Assembly: GCA_033977485.1 (NCBI GenBank)
Contig: CM066992.1
Coordinates: 102,064,140 to 102,128,139, forward strand
Source: Hydrangea macrophylla
Taxonomy: Eukaryota > Streptophyta > Magnoliopsida > Cornales > Hydrangeaceae
DNA length: 64,000 nucleotides
Reading direction: 5' to 3'
Shown here: positions 34,701 to 47,820 of the stretch, one piece after another
Position numbering within the stretch: position 1 is the first letter of the stretch
Layout of the letters: each line of letters starts with the position of its first letter
The notes under the pieces: model-generated
Seen by the model: the letters and a program-made list of their open reading frames with translations, nothing else
The model's database searches: none
What the model was told of the DNA's origin: nothing
Position numbers and translations under genes: made by a program

Positions 34701-37564
34701 TGTAATAACCTGCATTTTCATTTAAAATTTAATATGACATCTTTCATAATTTTGGCATTGTCATATTTAATTCAATTGGTGTGGTATGCTGATATTTTAA
34801 TTTCTTGTTTAATTCACATTTAGAATTTCTTTTGGGGTCAAACTATAATTTGTAAAACCTGTGTTAAATTTCAAATCTGTATTTCAAAACGGTGAAAATA
34901 TTTTCTGTTAACTCAAACTGTATTTTTATTAAACCAGAAAATCAATCTTTACACTAAAATGAATTTTCTGTATTTTTGTGGTGACCACCGCGCCCCGAAA
35001 ATACCAGTTTATGTTCAAAACTGTCCATGTTGTGTTTAATTTCCCCAGATTTTGGAAGTGACTGATTTAGACATTCGCTTTATTTCCAATTATGGCAACT
35101 CATCATTGTCTTGTACCTTGTTTGGGAATGCTTAGTGTATATATGTATTCCTAAGGTCATAAGTTGTTTTTCCCAAACAACCCAATTGACCCCTACTAAC
35201 CTATAACACCCTTTCAATCCTTCTACAGTTGAATTATATACATTCACGTATGAATTTAGTTATAGAAAAACCATGTTTAGGCTATGCATTCTTTAGTTAT
35301 CCTAACTAAGTTAGAATTAAGAGTAATGGAAGAGTAAACTTGAAACAACTTGGGCACCAAGTTGTAGTTTTATTATTTATAACTCACAAGCTGCACAATT
35401 GCCATTACACAACTGAATTTCAGAACATTAGAGAGAATACAGAGAGTTCTACAGATTTTATTTTAGAGAGAGAGGAGCTCAATCACCATAACTTGCAAAG
35501 CTTTGATTTGGAATTCTTATTAAACTTATCTTTCTCAACAATCACTCATCTCTTAATCACAGTGAGTATTCTAAACTCACTAAGGATGTAATTTCATGTC
35601 TATTTACTGTGTGTTTGTTTAATTTTGTAAAAACACCATGGTTGATTTACGTATGAAATTCATAGCTTGAAATCAAGATTTTCAAACCTTAATCTAAACT
35701 CGTTTTTAGAGATGAATATAGAAGATTACTGTATGTATTGACTATGGTGAAAGTTTTAGAGCCTAATTGATTCACATGAGAAAGTATATTAGAAATTAAA
35801 TTTTGACATGTTTTAGTTTATCATAAAATTGGAGAGTTATAGTTAGAATCATGTTAAATTAACCATAGATTCTTAATCCTTGTTTAAAAAGGAAGAGATC
35901 CATATATAATAGGACATATATGCTAACAGAATCGAAATGGGTCAAAAAGACCCCTGTTTTACTGAACCAGAGCAGTTCCTGCGGAGAAGATGAAGCCTCA
36001 GCTTCATCTCGCGCCACGATCGCGCGCGCGAGAATCGCGCGAGCGGCCCGCGCGAGCGACACCTCGCGCGAGCGGCCCGCGCGCGCGAGGTAGCCTTCCC
36101 CAGGCAGACGTAAGAGTTAATATATATATAATTGAAAATTTGGCTGGTCGCGCAAGCGAGGGTCGCGCGAGAACCCTTTCGCGCGAACGATCCGCGCGCG
36201 CGACCCTGCTTTCCTCAGGCAGACAGAAAATGTTATAAATAAAGGAAAAATGGGTTTATCGCGCGAGCGGCCCGCGCGAGCGACCGTTCGCGCGAGCGGC
36301 CCGCGCGCGCGAGGTAGTGCAGTTTCTGTTTTTGTCTGTTTTTCTGTTAAGGGACTGTTTGGATGAAATTTTTATACTGTTAAGGCTCTGTTTGGGAAAT
36401 TAGTTGATCAGAAACTCTAATTGGTTATGTTTAAGTGATTTACACCTTGTAGTATAACTCATTAATCCCCGTACGCATGTTGTTTCTTGATTCTGCATTT
36501 TGTTTAAGTGCATACCATTCATGTGAGTTAATGGTACATGCATGTGGGTGTTAGTCAGTGTGGAAAAGAGTAATGGTGGACGTGGTGCGAGTATGTGATT
36601 GAGTTTGTGTTGTGGTTGTGGTCGTGGTTGTGATTGTGATTGTGATTGAGATTGCGGTGGTGATTGTAGTTGAAAAAGAGGCGTGGGTATCTTTGAAATG
36701 CGACGGTGGCAAATATGGACACTCACTGGCACCCATGGTAGTGCTAAAGTGTGGCCTACGGACACTCCCTGATAACTCAAGTCTGGATACTGTGAGAGGG
36801 GTTGCCCCGGTATTTGCATGGCGGTTAGGGTATTCAAAGTGTGAGGCATTGGACACTCCCTGGCGCCCCGTCGCTAAAGTGTGGCTATCTTAGTATTTCA
36901 AAGATACCAGGAGTAAGATAGAGGGTTGTTGTGGGGTCTGTCGAGAGGAAAGAGTCGGTAAGATGAGTGGGGTGCATTATTTCATACACGAGCATGTGTT
37001 TTAATGAATGAACAGCTTTTAATATATTCCTCGTGGTGCTCTAAAATGAATTCTTTTATGATCAAACTATTGATTTTGTAAATTGAAAATGGAAAAAGGT
37101 AATTGGGTATGTTTTACATTCAAAGTCATGTTTTTAATACTCACCAGCTTCTCGAAGCTGACGACGTTGATGCGTCCTGGACATTCGTGTTCAGGCTTTT
37201 CAGGTTACAATCAGGAGGAATCATACGACTATGCAAATTGAGAATGGCCGCCTTGGAATAAGAGAAACTGTTTATTTTATGCATTAAGTTTATTTGTTGG
37301 AGATTTAAACTGTTTTGTTTTAAGGATGACTGTAACAGACACTAAGCTATTATTTTATTTTCAAGGCGGTTTGTGCCTTAGTGACCCCGGTTTATAAGAT
37401 GTAATAAGATAGAAAATTTTTGTAAGCCTTGATTGCTTTACTCTGATTATTATGTTTTATTGTTTAACGTTTGGGACGGAATCGATCCTTCAAACTGTCG
37501 CGACCTACGGGTCCATAAAGGAAATTAAACGCTTTCCTTATTTATGCTACGTCGGGGCGTGACA
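34701..37564 (+). repeat. 3' LTR (2864 bp)
   Basis: Matches the 5' LTR but is 29 bp longer. The extra bases are one additional GC motif unit in the first block (about 36048-36077). One G-to-A difference is seen in the second block. Confidence 0.92.
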
Positions 37565-39956
37565 CTCATCTTACCGACTCTTTTCTCTCGACAAAACACA
37601 ACAACCCACTATCTCACTCCAGTATCTTTGAAACACTAAGGTAGCCACACTTTAGCAACGGGGTGCCAGGGAATGTCCAGTTGCCTCACACTTTGGTCCG
37701 GGGTACCAGGGAGTGTCTAATGCCTCACACTTTGAATACCTAAACCGCCATGCAAATACCGGAGGAACCCTCACGCAGTATCCATACTTGGGTATCAGGG
37801 AGTGTCCGTAGGCCACACTTTAGCACTACCATGGGTACCAGGGAATGTCCGACTTCAGCGTCACACACTTTAACGCTACCATGGGCGCTAGGGAGTGTCC
37901 AATTTTGCCACCGTCGTATTACAAAGATACTCTCACCGCAATCTCAACACGTCACACTTTGGTACACCATAACCAGAGAGTGTCCATCACACAATCTCAA
38001 TCTCAATCTCATACTCATACTCTTCCCACACTGACCATTACTCTTTTCCACACTGACTGACATCCACATGCATGTACCATTGACTCCACATGTATGTCAT
38101 GAATTTAAACATAAAGGAATTCGCCGAATTAAAGGAACAACGTACGCAGGGGGATCGATAAGTCATAATACATCGTTATAATCTTTCCAACATAACCAAT
38201 GGTATTCTGTTTTAATAAAATTCCCCAAACAGAACCTTAACAGTGCTTTAAAATTAATCCAAACAGTCCCTTATACGAAAACACACAAAAACTAGAAACT
38301 GCCAGAAGTCGCGCGCGCGGGCCGCTCGCGCGAAAGGTCGCTCGCGCGGGCCGCTCGCGCGACCTGCCCAAATTTCATTTTTCTTTATTAAAACTTTCCT
38401 TTCTGCCAGAGTACAGGAAGATCGCGTGCGAGGGTCACTCGCGCGAAAGGTCCCTCGCGCGACCTGGCTATTTTTCATTTTCTATATAAAGCTTTTCTGT
38501 CTGCCTGAAAACACGAAGCTCGCGCGCGCGGGCCGCTCACGCGATGGGTCGCTCGCGCGGGCCGCTCGCGCGATGCTCGCTCGAGCGATCCTGGCGCGAG
38601 ATGAAGCAGAGGCTTCATCTTCTTCGTGGAGAATGCCCTGTTTCAGTTTTTCAAACCCAATTTTACCCATTTTCAATTCAGGAAGCTACTAGGCCTTATT
38701 ATATATGTATCTCTTTGTTTTTCAATGAGGATTAAGAATCCATAACAAATTTAACATGAATCAATCTATAACTCAAGAATTTTATGAAAAACTAAAAGAT
38801 CACAAAACTAATTTTCTTATGTACTTTCTCATGTGAATGAATTAGGCTCTAAAACTTCAAACATTGCATATATGATGTATAATCTTTCATAATCATCTCT
38901 AAAAATGGATTTTGGTTAAGTTTAGAAATTCATGATTTTCAAGCTATGGAACTTCAACGTAAAATCAACCATGGTGATTTTCAGATTAAGCTATAAAAAC
39001 AAACTCAAGACATGTATTACATTGAGAGTGAGTTAATAATACTCACTGGTAATAAGAGATTGAAGAAATTGTTGAGAAAGAAAGCTAAATGAGAATCTAA
39101 TTACAAGCTTGAAAGCTATGGTGATGTGTTTCTCTCTCTATAATATTCTGTATTAACTCTCTTTGTTCTCTCTTTTCTCTCAGTGTGATTTGTGAGAATG
39201 TGCAGATGTGTTCACAAAGTGTGGGTAGTGTATATACATATATAGAGAGTAAATTGACATGGACTTGGAGGCCAAGTAAAGCCTTCATCACTCTACAATA
39301 TTAGTTTGGTTAGAATCAAACCAATACTCAGCACCTAATCAATGTGTATACATAAATACATTACAATTAACTTCACAGATCCTTCAAGTGTCAAGTAGAT
39401 TAGTAGGGGGCAAATTGCTAGTTGTTTGGGAAAAGTAGATTATGGCCTTAACACTACACACACCAAGTAAGCATAGTCAAACAAGGCACTAACTAATCAT
39501 GAGTTTCCATAAATGGAAAGTAAGGCACAAGTCACTTCCATCTTTACATCCAATCCAAAGTCTGTGCAAGTTTAACGCGGCGCAGACAGTTTTAAACATA
39601 AACTGGTATTTTCGTGGCGCGGTGTCCGTCACAAAAATACAGAAAATTCATTTTAATGTAGGAAATGATTTTTCGATTTTATAAAAATACTGATTGAGTC
39701 CAAAGTAAATATTTTCACCGTTTTGAAATACAGTTTTGGAATCCAACACAAGCATTACCAAATTTTACAGAAATTGCAGTTTGCCCCCAAAGAGTTTTAA
39801 TTATGACTTTAGATAAGAAATAAAATTCCAAATATGATAATCGAAATTAATAACAACAGACAATACATATTGATTTAAATATGAAAATGCAAATACAGAT
39901 TAATCATGGAAATTCAAATTGGAATTAATTAATGAAATGCAGGTTGTTACAGGTTA

Positions 39957-40705
39957 CTTTGGCAACATATTATTTCAATTTATTTATTTGAAATATCAGA
40001 CATATTGTTTTGGGGCCTAAAATACACCCCAAAATCTTAAGCTACCATAAAACTTAATTTATGTTATGATTACTCGTTATTCTAAAGCACAATAAAAATA
40101 CTTTAATTCATGTTATGAACTATCCATTATTCTAAAGCATAATGAAAAAAATACTTTTATTCATGTTATGAACAACCAAGATTTCATGATACTATAAAAA
40201 ATTATTCACATCACGAATGAATCCAAAAATTTTAAAGTGTTATAGTAAACCTAATATCATATTATGAATCAAAATTATAATCAAAATTAATGATGTCATG
40301 TGACATTACGTCAGGGTTATCTTCAACTTGGACTTTATTCCTCACGAATGTTAATGGATAACCAGCATGAATGCTGACATCATCCTTACATATGACAAGG
40401 CATGGTAAGTGATACACATGCATTGTACCATATAAAAATTAGCCATTGCAATCATTGTGCGTAGCGACGTACGTCATCACCTTGTTAGCCCATTTGCTAC
40501 AATACGGTATAACAGTTACCCCATGATGAACACGAATGCACGAAGTGGCTCGACTTAAGACTTGCTTCTTATAATTGATATTTAAAAAATAATATGATTA
40601 TTCTTTACCCAAACAACATGTTAAATTCACAAAGATTACATATATGTGAAAAAAAATATGCACAATAGCCCTAATAATTAACATGATAACTGCTCTGATT
40701 CCACT
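39957..40705 (-). mobile_element. Internal remnant of a minus-strand LTR element with primer site
   Basis: No coding sequence survives. On the minus strand TGGAATCAGAG (40693-40703) lies two bases after an LTR end (CA at 40706) and matches the initiator tRNA-Met primer site with one change. A degenerate repeat of about 60 bp (TTCATGTTATGAAC-type) occurs three times at about 40055-40190. Confidence 0.4.
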
Positions 40706-42054
40706 TGTAAGGATCTTTAATCTATATAACTGTAAAACCCTAGAATAGTAATAACACAACCCTAGGATCCTATTGATCTCGTCAAAATCAAGATGAAAAA
40801 TATGCTTTACTTTCTAAGATTTGTAGTGTGGAAGTAAAGGTTGAACCCAGAAAGATTGTTTATTTCTATTCTTTAATTAATAAAATCTAGATCTATTTGG
40901 TTTTAGAAAAATGAAAGTTGGATTAATTTCTTGAATTGAACTACAACTATGAACAAACTATAAAGATACTAAAATTAAAACTAAGTAAATGAGTGCAATA
41001 TTTAAAGTTGTTTTAACTATGTATGAACGGGATCTAGAGTCACAAATCTACCACTAACCATGCATCGGGGGTCTATACTTCCTACTTTAAGACCTATGAT
41101 TGGATAGTTATGATCTACCATACCTACAAGCCCAGTAGTATCGACAAGATGATATCACTAGTTCAATCTAAGCATAACTCATCTTCGGTTGGCATGAATT
41201 GTCTACCTATAACTAGGGTGCAGCATAACTCATTTTTCCCAAGCATGAATCATAAAAGACATAAACATCACAATCAAATAAGCACTATTGTAAGTAAATA
41301 CTCCTATCAATCACAGAAATCAAGGAATATTGGGTTCAATAAATACAAGGGAGAATCTAAGACAAGAGTAAATCCAAATTATTATTGATTATTAACATTG
41401 AAAATCCGATTATATATTCATAATCCTCAAACATACAATCACTATGCAAATACATAAACCCTAAAGAAGTAAAGCACGGAATTCCCCTTTACATGGCTAG
41501 GGTTTCATTAAAGCTCTAGACTAGGTGTTTAGTTACGCATAGTCGATGAAAACATGAGATGGAGATGATTGCCGCCATTAGAGACCTTCAAGCTAGATAT
41601 TCTTTTCTCTTGCTTTCTTCTCCTAAGCTGCCTCCAAAAGTTGTATATTATGACGTGTAACCCCAAAATTGAATTAAAATGATGTATATATAGTTGTAGA
41701 GGGATTAGGAAGGCCTTTGTAAACCTAGTCCGTCTAAAACAGTTGTATTTCACTTTTTAGACGTAATTAGGCAATTTCGTTCACGTAGGGGTCTTCAACT
41801 CATTAAAATATACAGATTAACTTATTCCAGCAAGTCGTGCGAGCGGTCCATGCTAGCACGATTTTGGTAAATCGTACAAGCGAGCTGCACGCGCGAGGTG
41901 GCTTTTCCTGCTCCTGCTTTGTTTTCAAACTCGAAATAGCCTAGAACTGTCGCTTTCTTCTAAAACCTGACAAAAATGGGGAAAAAAAGTACGAGAAATC
42001 AGGATATAAAATGTTAACAAATGTGAATTAAGGCGTGTAGATAAGAACTGTTCA
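40706..42054 (-). mobile_element. LTR of the same minus-strand element, right end approximate
   Basis: It starts TGTAAGGATC on the plus strand next to the primer site. The right end is set provisionally at GAACTGTTCA. It contains CTATATATAC on the minus strand (41684-41693) and, about 140 bp upstream of it on that strand, a GTGCGAGCGGTCC-type block (41833-41900) resembling the GC motif of the chromovirus LTRs. Confidence 0.4.
41833..41900 (-). promoter_or_regulatory. GAGCG/CGCGAG motif block upstream of a TATA-like box
   Basis: Contains TCGTGCGAGCGGTCC and GCACGCGCGAGG, reminiscent of the GC blocks at 27601-27883, although the rest of this LTR is unrelated. Confidence 0.45.
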
Positions 42055-43583
42055 CTCCAGATGACATATCATATCAGATTATCAAGGATACATTAAATTA
42101 GAATAAGTACCTGTGTCTATGGATGATTGGTTATTGTCTTCCTCAATCAAATCTCCTTAGTTCTGTAATGGGTACCTTCTCTAGATGGGATGAAGGAGGA
42201 AGTTGTATATATTGAGATGGGATGAAGGAGGAAGCTGTATATATTGATTTGACATATTAGGAACCATAACTTATTATGTCTTTATATACTGCTCTGCTAA
42301 GGTTCCCATTATTCCTAACAGGGCCAGTATTTGGTATCTATTCATTAAACCCATACCCAGCATAAGTCCATGGACTTCCTATAATTAGACCACATAATAT
42401 GAGCCCACTTAATTAATAGCCCTTAGAATATAATTGATATTAATATGTTGCCCACTATTATTAGGAAATGTAATTTCCAAACATTAGTGACTTAATTTAA
42501 CTCGTGCGGACATAACTTTGGTCGAACCACACGTATTATAACACCTGTATTTGTGTTATTGCATTTCATTACATTGTCATGCATGATAATGTGATGTGTT
42601 GCACAGTTGTGGCACATGTGTGAGTGAATTTTGACTCCTGAGTAGATTTGGGTATCTGTGTAAGAAAACCCTCTGAGACGGTGTTGAATGAGTGTTTTGC
42701 GGTTGTAAAATCTCTCCAACTATGAGACGTTCATTGTGGAATACTTTAAATGTTTATCTGAAAAGAAATGTTTACATGTGTATTTCACTAGAGTATTATT
42801 TTCTGGTTTAGAATTTATTTCTGTTGTTAATTTTAGTATCCTGGTGAGGTTGAATTAACACGCTACTAATTTGGTAGGCTAATTAGCAATTTTCGTAAAA
42901 TTATGTGAGACTGCGTTTTAGCAACCCAAACGGAAGTTAGGTGAAAACTTTTATAATTTTTAGTTTTCACTCGTAAAGTTATGAATTAGGCGTGTTAGAA
43001 GTTTTAGATGATAAGTAGGAGTTTTGAAAACTCGTGGGGAGGTGATTAGTATTCAATATTGCAATTGTGCACGCATGATTTGCCCATATTGGACACGGTA
43101 TATCACGTAATCCAGGAGGTTTAATGGATAAATTGTACCTATGTTAATCCTTTTTATTATTGTCATTTTACTAACAAAAATCTCTTTCTTGTAGATGTTT
43201 TGAGGCTTGGTAAAAGATTGGAAGGAAAGTTTTGGGGATTAGACTTCAGAATGAAGTGAAAAAATCTAGAAACTACCAAGCCGGATCGATCCATGCCAAA
43301 AAGGCGGATCAATTTGCACGTTTGAAGAAGTTCATTGCCCAAAAATTGCAAGTCGGATTGATCCGCACATTTCACCTGGATCGATCCGCGTGTTTGGATG
43401 AACATTCTGCGGCTAAGATATATAAGCGGATCGATCCACCCGTTTTCACTTGGATCGATCCGCAGCCTCTGAGGTGTGTCTTCTTTAATTATAAGTTTCC
43501 ATTTTGTGCCAAAAATATAAATAGTTAGAGATGGATTTTTTTAGGGTTAGCTTTTATTTTCTTTGTTAGTGGGTAGTAGAAAA
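42055..43583 (+). mobile_element. Remnant of another LTR, truncated by the insertion at 43584
   Basis: Non-coding. A 35-bp tandem repeat (AGATGGGATGAAGGAGGAAG) lies at about 42185-42245. The right half has a GGATCGATCC array (43281-43465) followed by TATAAATAG (43516-43524), which looks like an LTR promoter on the plus strand. The outer boundaries could not be fixed. Confidence 0.35.
43281..43465 (+). promoter_or_regulatory. GGATCGATCC palindrome array
   Basis: Four exact GGATCGATCC decamers (about 43283, 43378, 43427 and 43452) and two one-mismatch variants, several extended to CGGATCGATCCGC. The array ends about 50 bp upstream of TATAAATAG on the same strand. Confidence 0.75.
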
Positions 43584-43812
43584 TGTCACGCCCCGACGTA
43601 GCATAAATATGGAAAGCGTTTAATTTCCTTTATGGACCCGTAGGTCGCGACAGTTTAAAGGATCGATTCTGTCCCAAACGTCGAACAACAATAAAATAAT
43701 CAGAGTAGAGCAATCAAAGCTTACAAATATTTTTCTAACTTATTACATATTACAGCACGGGTCATCTAAAGGCACAGACCGCCTTGAAACAAAACAATAA
43801 CTTAATGTCTAC

Positions 43813-44470
43813 TGATGATGTCAAAATTTGATAAGAGTAAAGTAAAGCAGTTTAAGGAGAGAGAGAGAGTGGAAGACTATTTTTTGTATCTGGTTCGGCC
43901 CTATTAATGAAGGTACCTACGTCCACGGGTGTGTCTGAGCACGTTCACTAGCAGATCACCGGCGGGCCTTGTGAGCCAACAAAGAGGGGCGGCACTACCA
44001 GTAATACCGGCCGGGTGTATGCGTATAATGATGAGTTTTGTAGAGGTGCTGTGTAGACTACAGAGTTCGCCGCCCCCTTAATGGGGGGTGAGAGGTCTCT
44101 TTTATAGATGTAAGAGACCTATTCATACATGGATAAGGAAATATAATCCTATTGATATAGATTGTCATTAATTATGGGAATTTCCTAATTGGATTAGGAA
44201 ATAGTGTGCACTTTCCATTAGTATTCTAGCTTGAGTAGGAAACTGCCCGTAATGCTCGGGATCATGCCTGTGAGCCCAGATGAACTGTTCCCGCAGTGGG
44301 GTGTGCCCGTGCGGTGTTCCCGACCTGTTGGCCGGGGCGTGGATAAACCGCTCGGGATGATGAGTAGACTGAACCGCTCGGGTTGATGCTTTTGAGGAGT
44401 TGTGTATGATTGGACTGGCTGCTGATTTGAACCGCTCGGTCATAGGATAGAGCCAATTTTGGGCGTATCA
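43813..44470 (-). mobile_element. 658-bp solo-LTR-like insertion, copy 1
   Basis: Ends TGATGATGTCAAAATTTG and TTGGGCGTATCA on the plus strand, near-identical to the inverse of 46073-46730. The flanks TCTAC and TTTAT each differ by one base from the uninterrupted TCTAT in related LTRs. Open frames of about 90 codons inside lie upstream of its TATA box and are unlikely to be genes. Confidence 0.7.
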
Positions 44471-46072
44471 TTTATTACAGTCATTCTTATTACAAACCAG
44501 TTCTAAACTTAAAGCATATAATCTTAAAATATGCAATGACGATAACAGTTTCTCTTCCAAAGGCCGCCGTTCTCAATTAGCATAGTCATAAGGCTCAACA
44601 TAGTTGTAACCTGAAAAGCCTGAACATGAATGTCCATGACGCATTAACGTCGTCAGCTTCAAGAAGCTGGTGAGTATTAAAAACATGACTTTGAATGTAA
44701 AACATATTCATTTACCATTTTCCAATTCTCATTTAAATCCGCAGGTTTATATTTAAGATAAAGAGTTCATTTTAGAAAGCCAGCCATAATATTATTTAAA
44801 AGATAAATTCACATATATGTGACCGTGTATGAGAACGATGCACCATCTCATCTGACCGACTCTTTTCTCTCGACAAAACCCAACAACCCATCATCACACA
44901 CTGGTATCTTTGAAATACTCCGATAGCCACACTTTAGCACAGGGGTGCCAGGGAATGTCCAATTTGCCTCACACTTTGGTCCGGGGTACCAGGGAGTGTC
45001 CATTGCCTCACACTTTGACTACCTAATCCGCCATGCAAATACCGGAGGAACCCTCACGCAGTATCCAGACTCGGGTATCAGGGAGTGTCCATAGGCCACA
45101 CTTTAGCACTACCATGGGTGCTAGGGAATGTCCAAGTTCGGCTTCACACACTTTGACGCTACCATGGTCGTCAGGGAGTGTCCAGTTTTGCCACCGTCGC
45201 ATTTCAAAGACACCCTCGCCGCAATCTCCGTCACAGCACACTTTGGTACTCACTTACCAGGGAGTGTCCACATCACATTCTCAACCACACTCACTATACC
45301 ACACTGACCATTACTCTTTTCCACACTGACCAACACTCACACTCACCATGCATGTACAACTGACACCACATGTATGTCATGAACCTTTAAAACATAAGGC
45401 AATTAACTGAATTATATAATCGACGTGCGTACGGGGATCGATAAGTCACAATTCACTATTTCAATCGTTCAAACATATCAAATTAAGACTCTGATTTAAT
45501 AAATTTCCCAAACAGTACTCAAACAGTATATAAATTTTATCCCAAACTGTCCCTTATCACAAAACAGGCAAAAACTAGAAACTGCCAGAAGTCGCGCGCG
45601 CGGGCCGCTTACGCGACCTGTCCATTTTTTCTTTTTATTTTAAAAACCTTGTCTTCCTGCCTGAAATCGGCCACCTCGCGCGCGCGGGTTGCTCGCGCGA
45701 AAGGTCTCTCGCGCGACCTGCCTATTTTTTATTTTCTTTATAAACTTTTTTGTCTGTCTGAGAATACAAGTCTCGCACGCGCGGGTCGCTCGCATGGGCC
45801 GCTCGCGCGATCGCGCGCCGAGATGAAGCAGAGGCTTCATCTTCTCCGCTGGAACTCCCCTGTTTCAGATTTCAGGGGTCTTTTTGACCCATTTTTTAAA
45901 ATTCAAGTATACATATCACATTATATAAGGATCTCTTGGTTTTTCATCAAGGATTAAGAATCCATTATCAATTTGACATGATTCAATCTACAACTCAAGA
46001 ATTTTATGAGAGATTAAAAGTTGTCAAAAACAAATTTTCTTATATACTTTCTCATGTGGGTAAAATTAACTT

Positions 46073-46730
46073 TGATACGCCCAAAATTGGCTCTATCCTA
46101 TGACCGAGCGATTCAAATCAGCAGCCAGTCCAATCATACACAACTCCTCAGAAGCATCAGCCCGAGCGGTTCAGTCTACTCATCATCCCGAGCGGTTTAT
46201 CCACGCCCCGGCCAACAGGTCGGGAACACCGCACGGGCACACCCCACTGCGGGAACAGTTCATCTGGGCCCATAGGCATGATCCCGATCATTATGGGCAG
46301 TTTCCTACTCAAGCTAGAATACTAATGGAAAGTGCACACTATTTCCTAATCCAATTAGGAAATTCCCATAATTAATGCCAATCTATATCAATAGGATTAT
46401 ATTTCCTTATCCATGTATGAGTAGGTCTCTTACATCTATAAAAGAGACCTCTCACCCCCCATTAAGGGGGCGGCGAACTCTGTAGTCTACACAGCACCTC
46501 TACAAAACTCACCATTATACGCATACACCCGGCCGGTATTACTGGTAGTGTCGACCCTCTTTGTTGGCTCACCAAGTCTGCTGGTGATCTGCTAGTGAAC
46601 GTGCTCAGACACACCCGTGGACGTAGGTACCTTCATTAACAAGGCCGAACCACATACAAAAAATAGTCTTCCACTCTCTCTCTCTCCTTAAACTGCTTTA
46701 CTTTACTCTTACCAAATTTTGACATCATCA
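46073..46730 (+). mobile_element. 658-bp solo-LTR-like insertion, copy 2 (inverted)
   Basis: Starts TGATACGCCCAAAATTGG and ends GACATCATCA, with flanks AACTT and AGCTT (one mismatch). TATAAAAG is at 46437-46444. The motif CCCGAGCGGTT occurs at 46161 and 46187, with a variant at 46102, all upstream of that TATA. Same length as copy 1 with few differences. Confidence 0.72.
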
Positions 46731-47820
46731 AGCTTTAATACTTAAATAGTGTCTTCTAGGAGTGATAATCTTTCTAAATCAACTCTAAAAAAACTTGTTT
46801 TGATTAATTTTGGAAAATCTCCATTTTTCAAGCTATGGACTTCAACGTGTAAACATCACTGGTGATTATAAATGAAGCTACTTAAAATAGTAAATACAAT
46901 CTGAATTATATCCTAGGTGAGTTTAGAATACTCACTATGATCAAGAGTGTAGAGATTGTTGAGAAAGAAAGACCAAATTATGAAATCCACTTGAGCTTGG
47001 CTATGGAGTTTAAAGCTTCTCTCTAAAAATTCTGTAAGCAAACTCTCAAGATTCTCACTCTTCTCTATGTGTTCTCTCTAAACTCTCTCTCAGATTGTCA
47101 GCATGAGTGTGTCTAAGTGGTGTATAAATAACCAAACTCCAACTTGGAGCCCAAGTTCATTCTACTATACATTACAAAATAAATTTGTTTTCTAATTTAC
47201 ATATTCACACAATTATACACAACATACATACGTATCAATCATTTATGTTCAGATTATATATGCATATACACTAATACACATCTAACTCTCCAGGTTATGA
47301 AAGGTCATGTAAGCTAATAGGGGTCAAGTTGCAATGTTTAGGAAACTTAGCTTATGTCACCAAAATTGCACACACTCAAAATGCACTTCCAAACAAGGCA
47401 TGATTAATCATCACTTGCCATAATTAGAAATAAAGCAATTGTCATTTCACAACTTTACATCACTTCAAAACTGTGGAAGTTTAATTCGGCACAGACAGTT
47501 TTTTGGAAGTAAACTGGTATTTTCGTGGCGCGGTGTCCGTCACAAAAATACAGAAAATTCATTTTAACGTAGGAAGTACTTTTCCGGTTTTATAAAAATA
47601 CTGTTTGAATTAAAAGAAAACGTTTCCACCGTTTTTGAAGTACAGATTTTGAAATTCAACACATGTATTACCAATTTTGTAAAATTGCAGTTTGGCCCCA
47701 ATCAGAATTTCAAATATGAAATCAAGCGAGAAATAAATTCTACACATAAGATTTGAAATTAAAATAAGAGTAAACAATACAATTGAATTTAAATATGAAA
47801 TGAAAATGCAGGTTATTACA

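Larger units (their letters stand above)
26294..37564 (+). mobile_element. Near-complete Ty3/gypsy chromovirus (Tekay/Del-like), young insertion
   Basis: An 11.27-kb LTR retrotransposon with 5-bp target duplication CTCAT (26289-26293 and 37565-37569). Layout: 5' LTR 26294-29128, tRNA-iMet primer site 29137-29149, an extra ORF 29321-29917, gag-pol 30221-34655 with a C-terminal chromodomain-like segment, purine tract 34688-34700, and 3' LTR 34701-37564. Long LTRs, two CCHC knuckles and a terminal chromodomain fit the Tekay/Del clade of chromoviruses. The LTRs appear nearly identical; I noted one 29-bp indel and one substitution, so the insertion is recent. Coding damage is limited to a gag frameshift and one in-frame stop. 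Confidence 0.93.
25681..39951 (-). mobile_element. Older solo LTR of the chromovirus family, split by a nested element
   Basis: Minus-strand LTR sequence runs from TGTCACGCCCCGACG (25681) to GCAGGTTGTTACA (39951), flanked by GGTTA on both sides (25676-25680 and 39952-39956). It is interrupted at 26293/37570 by the full element at 26294-37564, which sits in the opposite orientation. Removing the nested element and one TSD copy leaves about 3.0 kb, the size of one LTR. No internal region remains, so this is a solo LTR formed by LTR-LTR recombination before the nested insertion. Its GC motif blocks are at about 38310-38365, 38420-38465 and 38518-38600. Confidence 0.88.
43584..47820 (-). mobile_element. 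3' LTR of a second chromovirus copy, carrying two insertions
   Basis: Minus-strand LTR, TGTCACGCCCCGACG (43584) to GCAGGTTATTACA (47820). Without the two 658-bp insertions it is about 2.9 kb, as in the other copies. Immediately to its right is the polypurine tract and the pol C-terminus of the same element (47821-48024). GC blocks lie at about 45592-45618, 45674-45715 and 45770-45822. Confidence 0.87.

Noticed and set aside
35859..36238. Arg-Ala-Arg-Glu rich frames in the GC blocks of the LTRs, also at 38254-38692 and 54639-55029
   Set aside because: Translation of the GCGCGAGCG repeats in several frames on both strands; not coding.
43281..43465. Possible CRISPR-like array because of evenly repeated palindromes
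   Set aside because: Irregular spacing, no unique spacers of constant length, and a clearly plant LTR context.
44168..46375. A 91-codon frame present in both 658-bp insertions
   Set aside because: Lies upstream of the element's own TATA box and is conserved only because the two copies are near-identical.
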